Notes under the pieces: generated by a model
The model's input: only the letters and a program-made list of their open reading frames with translations
Databases searched by the model: none
What the model was told of the DNA's origin: nothing
Source of the DNA: Symsagittifera roscoffensis
Taxonomy: Eukaryota > Xenacoelomorpha > Acoela > Convolutidae
Length of the DNA: 64,000 nt
Direction of reading: 5' to 3'
Assembly: GCF_963678635.1 (NCBI RefSeq)
Contig: NC_087070.1
Coordinates: 46,977,467-47,041,466 of the forward strand
Part shown: piece by piece, positions 11,820-24,015 of the stretch
Layout: every line of letters begins with the position of its first letter
Position numbering within the stretch: the first letter of the stretch is position 1
Position numbers and translations under genes: made by a program

Positions 11820-12262
11820 ATTCAGAGAACATCCTGATCACGGACAGCGACTTCATCTTGTCAGACAGGACAAGCGCGATCTGCATAACGGCAGATATGA
11901 GCTTCAAATCGAGACTAGGGGCAGTCTTCAAGAGAAAGTATCAGAACGTGGAGTTTCTATTTAGGCAGAGACCGGGGCTGGGAGGAATGGCTGCGCTTCC
12001 TCCCACAGTTTCACAAGTTCCGGGCAAAATCCTGTGCTTCTTGGTAACAAGGGTCAAGGAAAGGAACACGATAGACCCCGAACAAGTGATGTTGGCACTA
12101 ACGAGTCTGAGGGACTTCATGGTCGAACGAGGGATAATGGAGGTCTCGATGCTAGTCTATGACCCAAACAGGGGCAAGTTGAGCCCTAGGGAGTTGTACA
12201 CCATCCTACACGTCGTCTTTGCAGAAACGGAGATAACGGTACACCTACACAAGAAGTACTAA
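11820..12262 (+). pseudogene. Macro domain (OARD1/TARG1-like) carried by the giant element
   Basis: From about 11820 the frame reads ILITDSDFILSDRTSAICI, FKSRLGAVFKRKYQNVEFL, GKILCFLVTRV, VMLALTSLRDFMVERGIMEV and ILHVVFAETEITVHLHKKY, then a stop at 12262. In order and spacing this follows the macro fold of human OARD1/TARG1: the GDLF-like start, the RMGAGIAVLFKKKFG helix, the YIYYLITK strand, the SLEAMKSHC helix and the final FEATDIKITVY strand. The domain is about 135 residues, the usual size. Macro domains bind or remove ADP-ribose, and several RNA viruses carry one that counters host ADP-ribosylation. Whether this copy could bind ADP-ribose I cannot tell. Its last 40 codons recur in every array unit downstream. 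Confidence 0.72.
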
Positions 12263-12363
12263 GAAGTACTACTTGAGTATCGCCTGAGTTTCGATCGGAA
12301 ATGGAGGTCTCGAGTTGGGTTAAAGGGGGGTACAAGTTAGGTACAAGGGAGCGCGAGTCAGGT

Positions 12364-13190
12364 AGACGGATTTTAACGTAATAGGCATGACAATTAAATC
12401 TTAGAGAGTTAATGGTGCTAAAACATGAAATGAATCTGCATGCTCTTAAAATCACTAATAGAAATTTTTTAGCAAGTAAGTGGTGGGATAATGTTTTAAA
12501 CACAAAAATGGGGGGGGGGTGCTTAGGTTAGGCACAGAACATCTCGGTCAAAAAACTGGGTTTTATTTTCAGATTGATTTGCAAAATTGAGTTGACGACC
12601 TAGCCACACGCATTTGAAAAGAAGAAAGAAGATTTTGAGCAAGTTCACTGTCAGCAGCACCGAAGGGAAACATGTCTCAAGCATCAACTAGGGAAAAGAT
12701 ATTTCTCAAGTTTAACTGAAAAGGTGTTTCTCAAGTTGGTTAACTGGTAAGGTATTTCTCAAGTTGGTTGACGGATTTTAGCGTAATTGGCATGAAAATT
12801 AAATCTTAGAGAGTTAATGGTGCTAAAACATGAAATGAATCTGCATGCTCGTAAAATCACTAATTGAATTATTTTAGCAAGTAATTGGTGGGATAATGCT
12901 TTAAACACAAAAATGGGGGGGGGGGCTTAGGTTAGGCACAGAACATCTCGGTCAAAAAACTGGGTTTTATTTTCAGATTGATTTGCAAAATTAAGTTGAC
13001 GACCTTGCCACACTCATTTGAAAAGAAGAAAGAAGATTTTGAGCAAGTTCACTGTCAGCAGCATCAAAGGGAATTATTTCTCAAGCATCAAGTGGGGAAA
13101 AGGTATTTCTCAAGTTTAACTGAAAAGGTGTTTCTCAAGTTGGTTAACGGGTAAGGTATTTCTCAAGTTAGTTGACTCTTGAGATCATCT
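12364..13190 (+). repeat. 400-bp noncoding subrepeats of the array (first pair; 17 in all)
   Basis: Subrepeats start with ACGGATTTTA(A/G)CGTAAT at 12364, 12771, 13946, 14348, 14753, 15925, 16328, 17499, 17903, 19072, 19475, 20445, 20847, 21817, 22218, 23187 and 23588. Each has a G-run of 7-10, then CTTAGGTTAGGCACAG, then four or five spaced copies of TTTCTCAAG about 27-30 bases apart. No protein is encoded. The G-run length is the most variable part. Confidence 0.88.
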
Positions 13191-13197
13191 GAAGATA

Positions 13198-13730
13198 GTG
13201 ACGATGGCGGGTGACGAGGTCAATGTGACGAGGTCGGAGGTCGATGAGAGGTTGGCGGTGATGTTGAACGCCATCCTACAGTTAGAGGCACAGGGTGACT
13301 GTAGGGAATCAGCGACAGAATCCGTCTTGATGGTTGGGTACACTTCAGAGGGGATACCCAATCAAGAGCAGACCAGATGGTTATCCTGGAACGTGGATGA
13401 AGGCGTGAGGGGATTCGACTTGGCAAGAAATTCCGGCTTGAGCAATAACACGGAATTTGGCGCAGGAAAATTACCACTCCCCACCAGACCGCCAGCGAGA
13501 TTCGCAGCCCAATCCACGAGCAGGCCATTGTCTGTGATACGATCTCAACAGACAGAGGAAGCGTACCCTGACCTCAGTAGCTTAAAAAGGAACTAGAGAG
13601 AGCACAGAGGGAACGAGACAAGGCGAACCTTGAGAGGGATGTTGCGAAGCTCGAGAGGGACCAGGCAAACCTGCAAAGAGATCAAGCAGTCATCGAGAGG
13701 GATCAGGCGAGGGGGATCAGAGGTCTCGAT
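13198..13730 (+). pseudogene. Coiled-coil ORF front, array unit 1
   Basis: Starts GDEVNVTRSEVDERL after an ATG in the context GTGACGATGGCGGGTGA. The 3' part is a heptad-like run of RDQANLQRDQAVLERDQA-type repeats, clearest in the frames at 19899 and 21271, predicting a charged coiled coil. At about 13720 it runs straight into the macro ORF tail, which marks the duplication junction. The same arrangement recurs in each later unit. Only the eighth copy (24016 on) continues into unique sequence. The function is unknown. Confidence 0.6.
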
Positions 13731-16700
13731 GCCGGTCTATGACGCAAACAGGGGCAAGTTGAACCCTAGGGAGTTGTACACCATCCTACACGTCGTCTTT
13801 GCAGAAACGGAGATAACGGTACACCTACACAAGAAATACTAAGAAGTACTACTTGAGTATCGCCTGAGTTTCGATCGGAAATGGAGGTCTCGAGTTGGGT
13901 TAAAGGGGGGTACAAGTTAGGTACAAGGGAGCGCGAGTCAGGTAGACGGATTTTAACGTAATAGGCATGACAATTAAATCTTAGAGAGTTAATGGTGCTA
14001 AAACATGAAATGAATCTGCATGCTTTTAAAATCACTAATTGAATTGTTTTAGCAAGTAATTGGTGGGATAATGTTTTAAACACAAAAATGGGGGGGGGGC
14101 TTAGGTTAGGCACAGAACATCTCGGTCAAAAAACTGGGTTTTATTTTCAGATTGATTTGCAAAATTGAGTTGACGACCTAGCCACAAGCATTTGAAAAGA
14201 AGAAAGAAGATTTTGAGCAAGTTCACTGTCAGCAGCACCGAAGGGAAACATTTCTCAAGCATCAAGTGGGGAAAAGGTATTTCGCAAGTTTAACTGAAAA
14301 GGTGTTTCTCAAGTTGGTTAACTGGTAAGGTATTTCTCAAGTTGGTTGACCGATTTTAGCGTAATTGGCATGAAAATTAAATCTTAGAGAGTTAATGGTG
14401 CTAAAACATGAAATGAATCTGCATGCTCGTAAAATCACTAATTGAATTATTTTAGCAAGTAATTGGTGGGATAATGCTTTAAACACAAAAATGGGGGGGG
14501 GCTTAGGTTAGGCACAGAACATCTCGGTCAAAAAACTGGGTTTTATTTTCAGATTGATTTGCAAAATTGAGTTGACGACCTAGCCACACGCATTTGAAAA
14601 GAAGAAAGAAGATTTTGAGCAAGTTCACTGTCAGCAGCACCGAAGGGAAACATGTCTCAAGCATCAACTAGGGAAAAGATATTTCTCAAGTTTAACTGAA
14701 AAGGTGTTTCTCAAGTTGGTTAACTGGTAAGGTATTTCTCAAGTTGGTTGACGGATTTTAGCGTAATTGGCATGAAAATTAAATCTTACAGAGTTAATGG
14801 TGCTAAAACATGAAATGAATCTGCATGCTCGTAAAATCACTAATTGAATTATTTTAGCAAGTAATTGGTGGGATAATGCTTTAAACACAAAAATGGGGGG
14901 GGGGCTTAGGTTAGGCACAGAACATCTCGGTCAAAAAACTGGGTTTTATTTTCAGATTGATTTGCAAAATTAAGTTGACGACCTTGCCACACTCATTTGA
15001 AAAGAAGAAAGAAGATTTTGAGCAAGTTCACTGTCAGCAGCATCAAAGGGAATTATTTCTCAAGCATCAAGTGGGGAAAAGGTATTTCTCAAGTTTAACT
15101 GAAAAGGTGTTTCTCAAGTTGGTTAACGGGTAAGGTATTTCTCAAGTTAGTTGACTCGTGAGATCATCTGAAGATAGTGACGATGGCGGGTGACGAGGTC
15201 AATGTGACGAGGTCGGAGGTCGATGAGAGGTTGGCGGTGATGTTGAACGCCATCCTACAGTTAGAGGCACAGGGTGACTGTAGGGAATCAGCGACAGAAT
15301 CCGTCTTGATGGTTGGGTACACTTCAGAGGGGATACCCAATCAAGAGCAGACCAGATGGTTATCCTGGAACGTGGATGAAGGCGTGAGGGGATTCGACTT
15401 GGCAAGAAATTCCGGCTTGAGCAATAACACGGAATTTGGCGCAGGAAAATTACCACTCCCCACCAGACCGCCAGCGAGATTCGCAGCCCAATCCACGAGC
15501 AGGCCATTGTCTGTGATACGATCTCAACAGACAGAGGAAGCGTACCCTGACCTCAGTAGCTTAAAAAGGAACTAGAGAGAGCACAGAGGGAACGAGACAA
15601 GGCGAACCTTGAGAGGGATGTTGCGAAGCTCGAGAGGGACCAGGCAAACCTGCAAAGAGATCAAGCAGTCATCGAGAGGGATCAGGCGAGGGGGATCAGA
15701 GGTCTCGATGCCGGTCTATGACGCAAACAGGGGCAAGTTGAACCCTAGGGAGTTGTACACCATCCTACACGTCGTCTTTGCAGAAACGGAGATAACGGTA
15801 CACCTACACAAGAAATACTAAGAAGTACTACTTGAGTATCGCCTGAGTTTCGATCGGAAATGGAGGTCTCGAGTTGGGTTAAAGGGGGGTACAAGTTAGG
15901 TACAAGGGAGCGCGAGTCAGGTAGACGGATTTTAACGTAATAGGCATGACAATTAAATCTTAGAGAGTTAATGGTGCTAAAACATGAAATGAATCTGCAT
16001 GCTTTTAAAATCACTAATTGAATTGTTTTAGCAAGTAATTGGTGGGATAATGTTTTAAACACAAAAATGGGGGGGGGGGCTTAGGTTAGGCACAGAACAT
16101 CTCGGTCAAAAAACTGGGTTTTATTTTCAGATTGATTTGCAAAATTGAGTTGACGACCTAGCCACAAGCATTTGAAAAGAAGAAAGAAGATTTTGAGCAA
16201 GTTCACTGTCAGCAGCACCGAAGGGAAACATTTCTCAAGCATCAAGTGGGGAAAAGGTATTTCGCAAGTTTAACTGAAAAGGTGTTTCTCAAGTTGGTTA
16301 ACTGGTAAGGTATTTCTCAAGTTGGTTGACGGATTTTAGCGTAATTGGCATGAAAATTAAATCTTAGAGAGTTAATGGTGCTAAAACATGAAATGAATCT
16401 GCATGCTCGTAAAATCACTAATTGAATTATTTTAGCAAGTAATTGGTGGGATAATGCTTTAAACACAAAAATGGGGGGGCTTAGGTTAGGCACAGAACAT
16501 CTCGGTCAAAAAACTGGGTTTTATTTTCAGATTGATTTGCAAAATTAAGTTCACGAACTTGCCACACTCATTTGAAAAGAAGAAAGAAGATTTTGAGCAA
16601 GTTCACTGTCAGCAGCATCGAAGGGAATTATTTCTCAAGCATCAAGTGGGGAAAAGGTATTTCTCAAGTTTAACTGAAAAGGTGTTTCTCAAGTTGGTTA

Positions 16701-19700
16701 ACGGGTAAGGTATTTCTCAAGTTAGTTGACTCGTGAGATCATCTGAAGATAGTGACGATGGCGGGTGACGAGGTCAATGTGACGAGGTCGGAGGTCGATG
16801 AGAGGTTGGCGGTGATGTTGAACGCCATCCTACAGTTAGAGGCACAGGGTGACTGTAGGGAATCAGCGACAGAATCCGTCTTGATGGTTGGGTACACTTC
16901 AGAGGGGATACCCAATCAAGAGCAGACCAGATGGTTATCCTGGAACGTGGATGGAGGCGTGAGGGGATTCGACTTGGCAAGAAATCCCGGCTTGAACAAT
17001 AACACGGAATTTGGCGCAGGAAAATTACCACTCCCCACCAGACCGCCAGCGAGATTCGCAGCCCAATCCACGAGCAGGCCATTGTCTGTGATACGATCTC
17101 AACAGACAGAGGAAGCGTACCCTGTCCTCAGTAGCTTAAAAAGGAGCTAGAGAGAGCACAGAGGGAACGAGACAAGGCGAACCTTGACAGGGATGTTGCG
17201 AAGCTCGAGAGGGACCAGGCAAACCTGCAAAGAGATCAAGCAGTCATCGAGAGGGATCAGGCGAGGGGGATCAGAGGTCTCGATGCCGGTCTATGACGCA
17301 AACAGGGGCAAGTTGAGCCCTAGGGAGTTGTACACCATCCTACACGTCGTCTTTGCAGAAACGGAGATAACGGTACACCTACACAAGAAATACTAAGAAG
17401 TACTACTTGAGTATCGCCTGAGTTTCGATCGGAAATGGAGGTCTCGAGTTGGGTTAAAGGGGGGTACAAGTTAGGTACAAGGGAGCGCGAGTCAGGTAGA
17501 CGGATTTTAACGTAATAGGCATGACAATTAAATCTTAGAGAGTTAATGGTGCTAAAACATGAAATGAATCTGCATGCTTTTAAAATCACTAATTGAATTG
17601 TTTTAGCAAGTAATTGGTGGGATAATGTTTTAAACACAAAAATGGGGGGGGGGCTTAGGTTAGGCACAGAACATCTCGGTCAAAAAACTGGGTTTTATTT
17701 TCAGATTGATTTGCAAAATTGAGTTGACGACCTAGCCACAAGCATTTGAAAAGAAGAAAGAAGATTTTGAGCAAGTTCACTGTCAGCAGCACCGAAGGGA
17801 AACATTTCTCAAGCATCAAGTGGGGAAAAGGTATTTCGCAAGTTTAACTGAAAAGGTGTTTCTCAAGTTGGTTAACTGGTAAGGTATTTCTCAAGTTGGT
17901 TGACGGATTTTAGCGTAATTGGCATGACAATTAAATCTTAGAGAGTTAATGGTGTTAAAACATGAAATGAATCTGCATGCTCGTAAAATCACTAATTGAA
18001 TTATTTTAGCAAGTAATTGGTGGGATAATGCTTTAAACACAAAAATGGGGGGGGTTTAGGTTAGGCACAGAACATCTCGGTCAAAAAACTGGGTTTTATT
18101 TTCAGATTGATTTGCAAAATTAAGTTGACGACCTTGCCACACTCATTTGAAAAGAAGAAAGAAGATTTTGAGCAAGTTCACTGTCAGCAGCATCGAAGGG
18201 AATTATTTCTCAAGCATCAAGTGGGGAAAAGGTATTTCTCAAGTTTAACTGAAAAGGTGTTTCTCAAGTTGGTTAACGGGTAAGGTATTTCTCAAGTTAG
18301 TTGACTCGTGAGATCATCTGAAGATAGTGACGATGGCGGGTGACGAGGTCAATGTGACGAGGTCGGAGGTCGATGAGAGGTTGGCGGTGATGTTGAACGC
18401 CATCCTACAGTTAGAGGCACAGGGTGACTGTAGGGAATCAGCGACAGAATCCGTCTTGATGGTTGGTTACACTTCAGAGGGGATACCCAATCAAGAGCAG
18501 ACCAGATGATTATCCTGGAACGTGGATGGAGGCGTGAGGGGATTCGACTTGGCAAGAAATCCCGGCTTGAGCAATAACACGGAATTTGGCGCAGGAAAAT
18601 TACCACTCCCCACCAGACCGCCAGCGGGATTCGCAGCCCAATCCACGAGCAGGCCATTGTCTGTGATACGATCTCAACAGACAGAGGAAGCGTACCCTGA
18701 CCTCAGTAGCTTAAAAAGGAACTAGAGAGAGCACAGAGGGAACGAGACAAGGCGAACCTTGACAGGGATGTTGCGAAGCTCGAGAGGGACCAGGCAAACC
18801 TGCAAAGAGATCAAGCAGTCCTTGAGAGGGATCAGGCGAGGGGGATCAGAGGTCTCGATGCCGGTCTATGACACAAACAGGGGCAAGTTGAACCCTAGGG
18901 AGTTGTACACCATCCTACACTCGTCTTTGCAGAAACGGAGATAACGGTACACCTACACAAGAAATACTAAGAAGTACTACTTTAGTATCGCCTGAGTTTC
19001 GATCGGAAATGGAGGTCTCGAGTTGGGTTAAGGGGGGTACAAGTTAGGTACAAGGGAGCGCGAGTCAGGTAGACGGATTTTAACGTAATAGGCATGACAA
19101 TTAAATCTTAGAGAGTTAATGGTGCTAAAACATGAAATGAATCTGCATGCTTTTAAAATCACTAATTGAATTGTTTTAGTAAGTAATTGGTGGGATAATG
19201 TTTTAAACACAAAAATTGGGGGGGGCTTAGGTTAGGCACAGAACATCTCGGTCAAAAAACTGGGTTTTATTTTCAGATTGATTTGCAAAATTGAGTTGAC
19301 GACCTAGCCACAAGCATTTGAAAAGAAGAAAGAAGATTTTGAGCAAGTTCACTGTCAGCAGCACCGAAGGGAAACATTTCTCAAGCATCAAGTGGGGAAA
19401 AGGTATTTCGCAAGTTTAACTGAAAAGGTGTTTCTCAAGTTGGTTAACTGGTAAGGTATTTCTCAAGTTGGTTGACGGATTTTAGCGTAATTGGCATGAA
19501 AATTAAATCTTAGAGAGTTAATGGTGCTAAAACATGAAATGAATCTGCATGCTTTTAAAATCACTAATTGAATTGTTTTAGCAAGTAATTGGTGGGATAA
19601 GGTTTTAAACACAAAAATGGGGGGGGCTTAGGTTAGGCACAGAACATCTCGGTCAAAAAACTGGGTTTTATTTTCAGATTGATTTGCAAAATTGAGTTGA

Positions 19701-22700
19701 CGACCTAGCCACAAGCATTTGAAAAGAAGAAAGAAGATTTTGAGCAAGTTCTCTGTCAGCAGCACCGAAGGGAATTATTTCTCAAGCATCAAGTGGGGAA
19801 AAGGTATTTCTCAAGTTTAACTGAAAAGGTGTTTCTCAAGTTGGTTAACTGGTAAGGTATTGCTCAAGTTAGTTGACTCGTGAGATCATCTGAAGATTGT
19901 GACGATGGCGGGTGACGAGGTCAATGTGACGAGGTCGGAGGTCGATGAGAGGTTGGCGGTGATGTTGAACGCCATCCTACAGTTAGAGGCACAGGGTGAC
20001 TGGAGGGAATCAGCGACAGAATCCGTCTTGATGGTTGGGTACACTTCAGAGGGGATACCCAATCAAGAGCAGACCAGATGGTTATCCTGGAACGTGGATG
20101 GAGGCGTGAGGGAACGAGACAAGGCGAACCTTGACAGGGATGTTGCGAAGCTCGAGAGGGACCAGGCTAACCTGCAAAGAGATCAAGCAGTCCTCGAGAG
20201 GGATCAGGCGAGGGGGATCAGAGGTCTCGATGCCGGTCTATGACCCAAACAGGGGCAAGTTGAACCCTAGGGAGTTGTACACCATCCTACACGTCGTCTT
20301 TGCAGAAACGGAGATAACGGTACACCTACACAAGAAGTACTAAGAAGTACTACTTGAGTATCGCCTGAGTTTCGATCGAAAATGGAGGTCTCGAGTTGGG
20401 TTAAAGGGGGGTACAAGTTAGGTACAAGGGAGCGCGAGTCAGGTAGACGGATTTTAACGTAATAGGCATGACAATTAAATCTTAGAGAGTTAATGGTGCT
20501 AAAACATGAAATGAATCTGCATGCTCTTAAAATCACTAATTGAATTGTTTTAGCAAGTAATTGGTGGGATAAGGTTTTAAACACAAAAATGGGGGGGCTT
20601 AGGTTAGGCACAGAACATCTCGGTCAAAAAACTGGATTTTATTTTCAGATTGATTTGCAAAATTGAGTTGACGACCTAGCCACACGCATTTGAAAAGAAG
20701 AAAGAAGATTTTGAGCAAGTTCACTGTCAGCAGCACCAAAGGGAAACATTTCTCAAGCATCAAGTGGGGAAAAGGTATTTCTCAAGTTTAACTGAAAAGG
20801 TGTTTCTCAAGTTGGTTAACTGGTAAGGTATTTCTCAAGTTGGTTGACGGATTTTAGCGTAATTGGCATGACAATTATATCTTAGAGAGTTAATGGTGCT
20901 AAAACATGAAATGAATCTGCATGCTCGTAAAATCACTAATTGAATTATTTTAGCAAGTAATTGTTGGGATAATGCTTTAAACACAAAAATGGGGGGGGCT
21001 TAGGTTAGGCACAGAACATCTCGGTCAAAAAACTGGGTTTTATTTTCAGATTGATTTGCAAAATTAAGTTGACGACCTTGCCACACTCATTTGAAAAGAA
21101 GAAAAAAGATTTTGAGCAAGTTCACTGTCAGCAGCATCGAAGGGAATTATTTCTCAAGCATCAAGTGGGGAAAAGGTATTTCTCAAGTTTAACTGAAAAG
21201 GTGTTTCTCAAGTTGGTTAACGGGTAAGGTATTTCTCAAGTTAGTTGACTCGTGAGATCATCTGAAGATAGTGACGATGGCGGGTGACGAGGTCAATGTG
21301 ACGAGGTCGGAGGTCGATGAGAGGTTGGCGGTGATGTTGAACGCCATCCTACAGTTAGAGGCACAGGGTGACTGTAGGGAATCAGCGACAGAATCCGTCT
21401 TGATGGTTGGGTACACTTCAGAGGGGATACCCAATCAAGAGCAGACCAGATGGTTATCCTGGAACGTGGATGGAGGCGTGAGGGAACGAGACAAGGCGAA
21501 CCTTGACAGGGATGTTGCGAAGCTCGAGAGGGACCAGGCAAACCTGCAAAGAGATCAAGCAGTCCTCGAGAGGGATCAGGCGAGGGGGATCAGAGGTCTC
21601 GATGCCGGTCTATGACCCAAACATGGGCAAGTTGAACCCTAGGGAGTTGTACACCATCCTACACGTCGTCTTTGCAGAAACGGAGATAACGGTACACCTA
21701 CACAAGAAGTACTAAGAAGTACTACTTGAGTATCGCCTGAGTTTCGATCGGAAATGGAGGTCTCGAGTTGGGTTAAAGGGGGTACAAGTTAGGTACAAGG
21801 GAGCGCGAGTCAGGTAGACGGATTTTAACGTTATAGGCATGACAATTAAATCTTAGAGAGTTAATGGTGCCAAAACATGAAATGAATCTGCATGCTCTTA
21901 AAATCTTTAATTGAATTGTTTTAGCAAGTAATTGGTGGGATAATGTTTTAAACACAAAAATGGGGGGGCTTAGGTTAGGCACAGAACATCTCGGTCAAAA
22001 AACTGGGTTTTATTTTCAGATTGATTTGCAAAATTGAGTTGACGACCTAGCCACACGCATTTGAAAAGAAGAAAGAAGATTTTGAGCAAGTTCATTGTCA
22101 GCAGCACCGAAGGGAAACATTGCTCAAGCATCAAGTCGGGAAAAGGTATTTCTCAAGTTTAACTGAAAAGGTGTTTCTCAAGTTGGTTAACTGGTAAGGT
22201 ATTGCTCAAGTTGGTTGACGGATTTTAGCGTAATTGGCATGACAATTAATTCTTAGAGAGTTAATGGTGCTAAAACATGAAATGAATCTGCATGCTCGTA
22301 AAATCACTAATTGAATTATTTTAGCAAGTAATTGGTGGGATAATGCTTTAAACACAAAAATGGGGGGGCTTAGGTTAGGCACAGAACATCTCGGTCAAAA
22401 AACTGGGTTTTATTTTCAGATTGATTTGCAAAATTAAGTTGACGACCTTGCCACACTCATTTGAAAAGAAGAAAGAAGATTTTGAGCAAGTTCATTGTCA
22501 GCAGCATCGAAGGGAATTATTTCTCAAGCATCAAGTGGGGAAAAGGTATTTCTCAAGTTTAACTGAAAAGGTGTTTCTCAAGTTGGTTAACGGGTAAGGT
22601 ATTTCTCAAGTTAGTTGACTCGTGAGATCATCTGAAGATAGTGACGATGGCGGGTGACGAGGTCAATGTGACGAGGTCGGAGGTCGATGAGAGGTTGGCG

Positions 22701-24015
22701 GTGATGTTGAACGCCATCCTACAGTAAGAGGCACAGGGTGACTGGAGGGAATCAGCGACAGAATCCGTCTTGATGGTTGGGTACACTTCAGAGGGGATAC
22801 CCAATCAAGAGCAGACCAGATGGTTATCCTGGAACGTGGATGGAGGCGTGAGGGAACGAGACAAGGCGAACCTTGACAGGGATGTTGCGAAGCTCGAGAG
22901 GGACCAGGCAAACCTGCAAAGAGATCAAGCAGTCCTCGAGAGGGATCAGGCGAGGGGGATCAGAGGTCTCGATGCCGGTCTATGACCCAAACAGGGGCAA
23001 GTTGAACCCTAGGGAGTTGTACACCATCCTACACGTCGTCTTTGCAGAAACGGAGATAACGGTACACCTACACAAGAAGTACTAAGAAGTACTACTTGAG
23101 TATCGCCTGAGTTTCGATCGAAAATGGAGGTCTCGAGTTGGGTTAAAGGGGGGTACAAGTTAGGTACAAGGGAGCGCGAGTCAGGTAGACGGATTTTAAC
23201 GTAATAGGCATGACAATTAAATCTTAGAGAGTTGATGGTGCTAAAACATGAAATGAATCTGCATGCTCTTAAAATCACTAATTGAATTGTTTTAGCAAGT
23301 AATTGGTGGGATAAGGTTTTAAACACAAAAATGGGGGGGCTTAGGTTAGGCACAGAACATCTCGGTCAAAAAACTGGATTTTATTTTCAGATTGATTTGC
23401 AAAATTGAGTTGACGACCTAGCCACACGCATTTGAAAAGAAGAAAGAAGATTTTGAGCAAGTTCACTGTCAGCAGCACCGAAGGGAAACATTTCTCAAGC
23501 ATCAAGTGGGGAAAAGGTATTTCTCAAGTTTAACTGAAAAGGTGTTTCTCAAGTTGGTTAACTGGTAAGGTATTTCTCAAGTTGGTTGACGGATTTTAGC
23601 GTAATTGGCATGACAATTATATCTTAGAGAGTTAATGGTGCTAAAACATGAAATGAATCTGCATGCTCGTAAAATCACTAATTGAATTATTTTAGCAAGT
23701 AATTGTTGGGATAATGCTTTAAACACAAAAATGGGGGGGGGGGCTTAGGTTAGGCACAGAACATCTCGGTCAAAAAACTGGGTTTTATTTTCAGATTGAT
23801 TTGCAAAATTAAGTTGACGACCTTGCCACACTCATTTGAAAAGAAGAAAGAAGATTTTAAGCAAGTTCACTGTCAGCAGCATCGAAGGGAATTATTTCTC
23901 AAGCATCAAGTGGGGAAAAGGTATTTCTCAAGTTTAACTGAAAAGGTGTTTCTCAAGTTGGTTAACTGGTAAGGTATTGCTCAAGTTAGTTGACTCGTGA
24001 GATCATCTGAAGATA

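Noticed and set aside
13220-22911. Repeated minus-strand frames of 82-102 codons in the array
   Set aside because: They are shadows of the plus-strand coiled-coil ORF, are repeated only because the array is, and have no recognisable domain.
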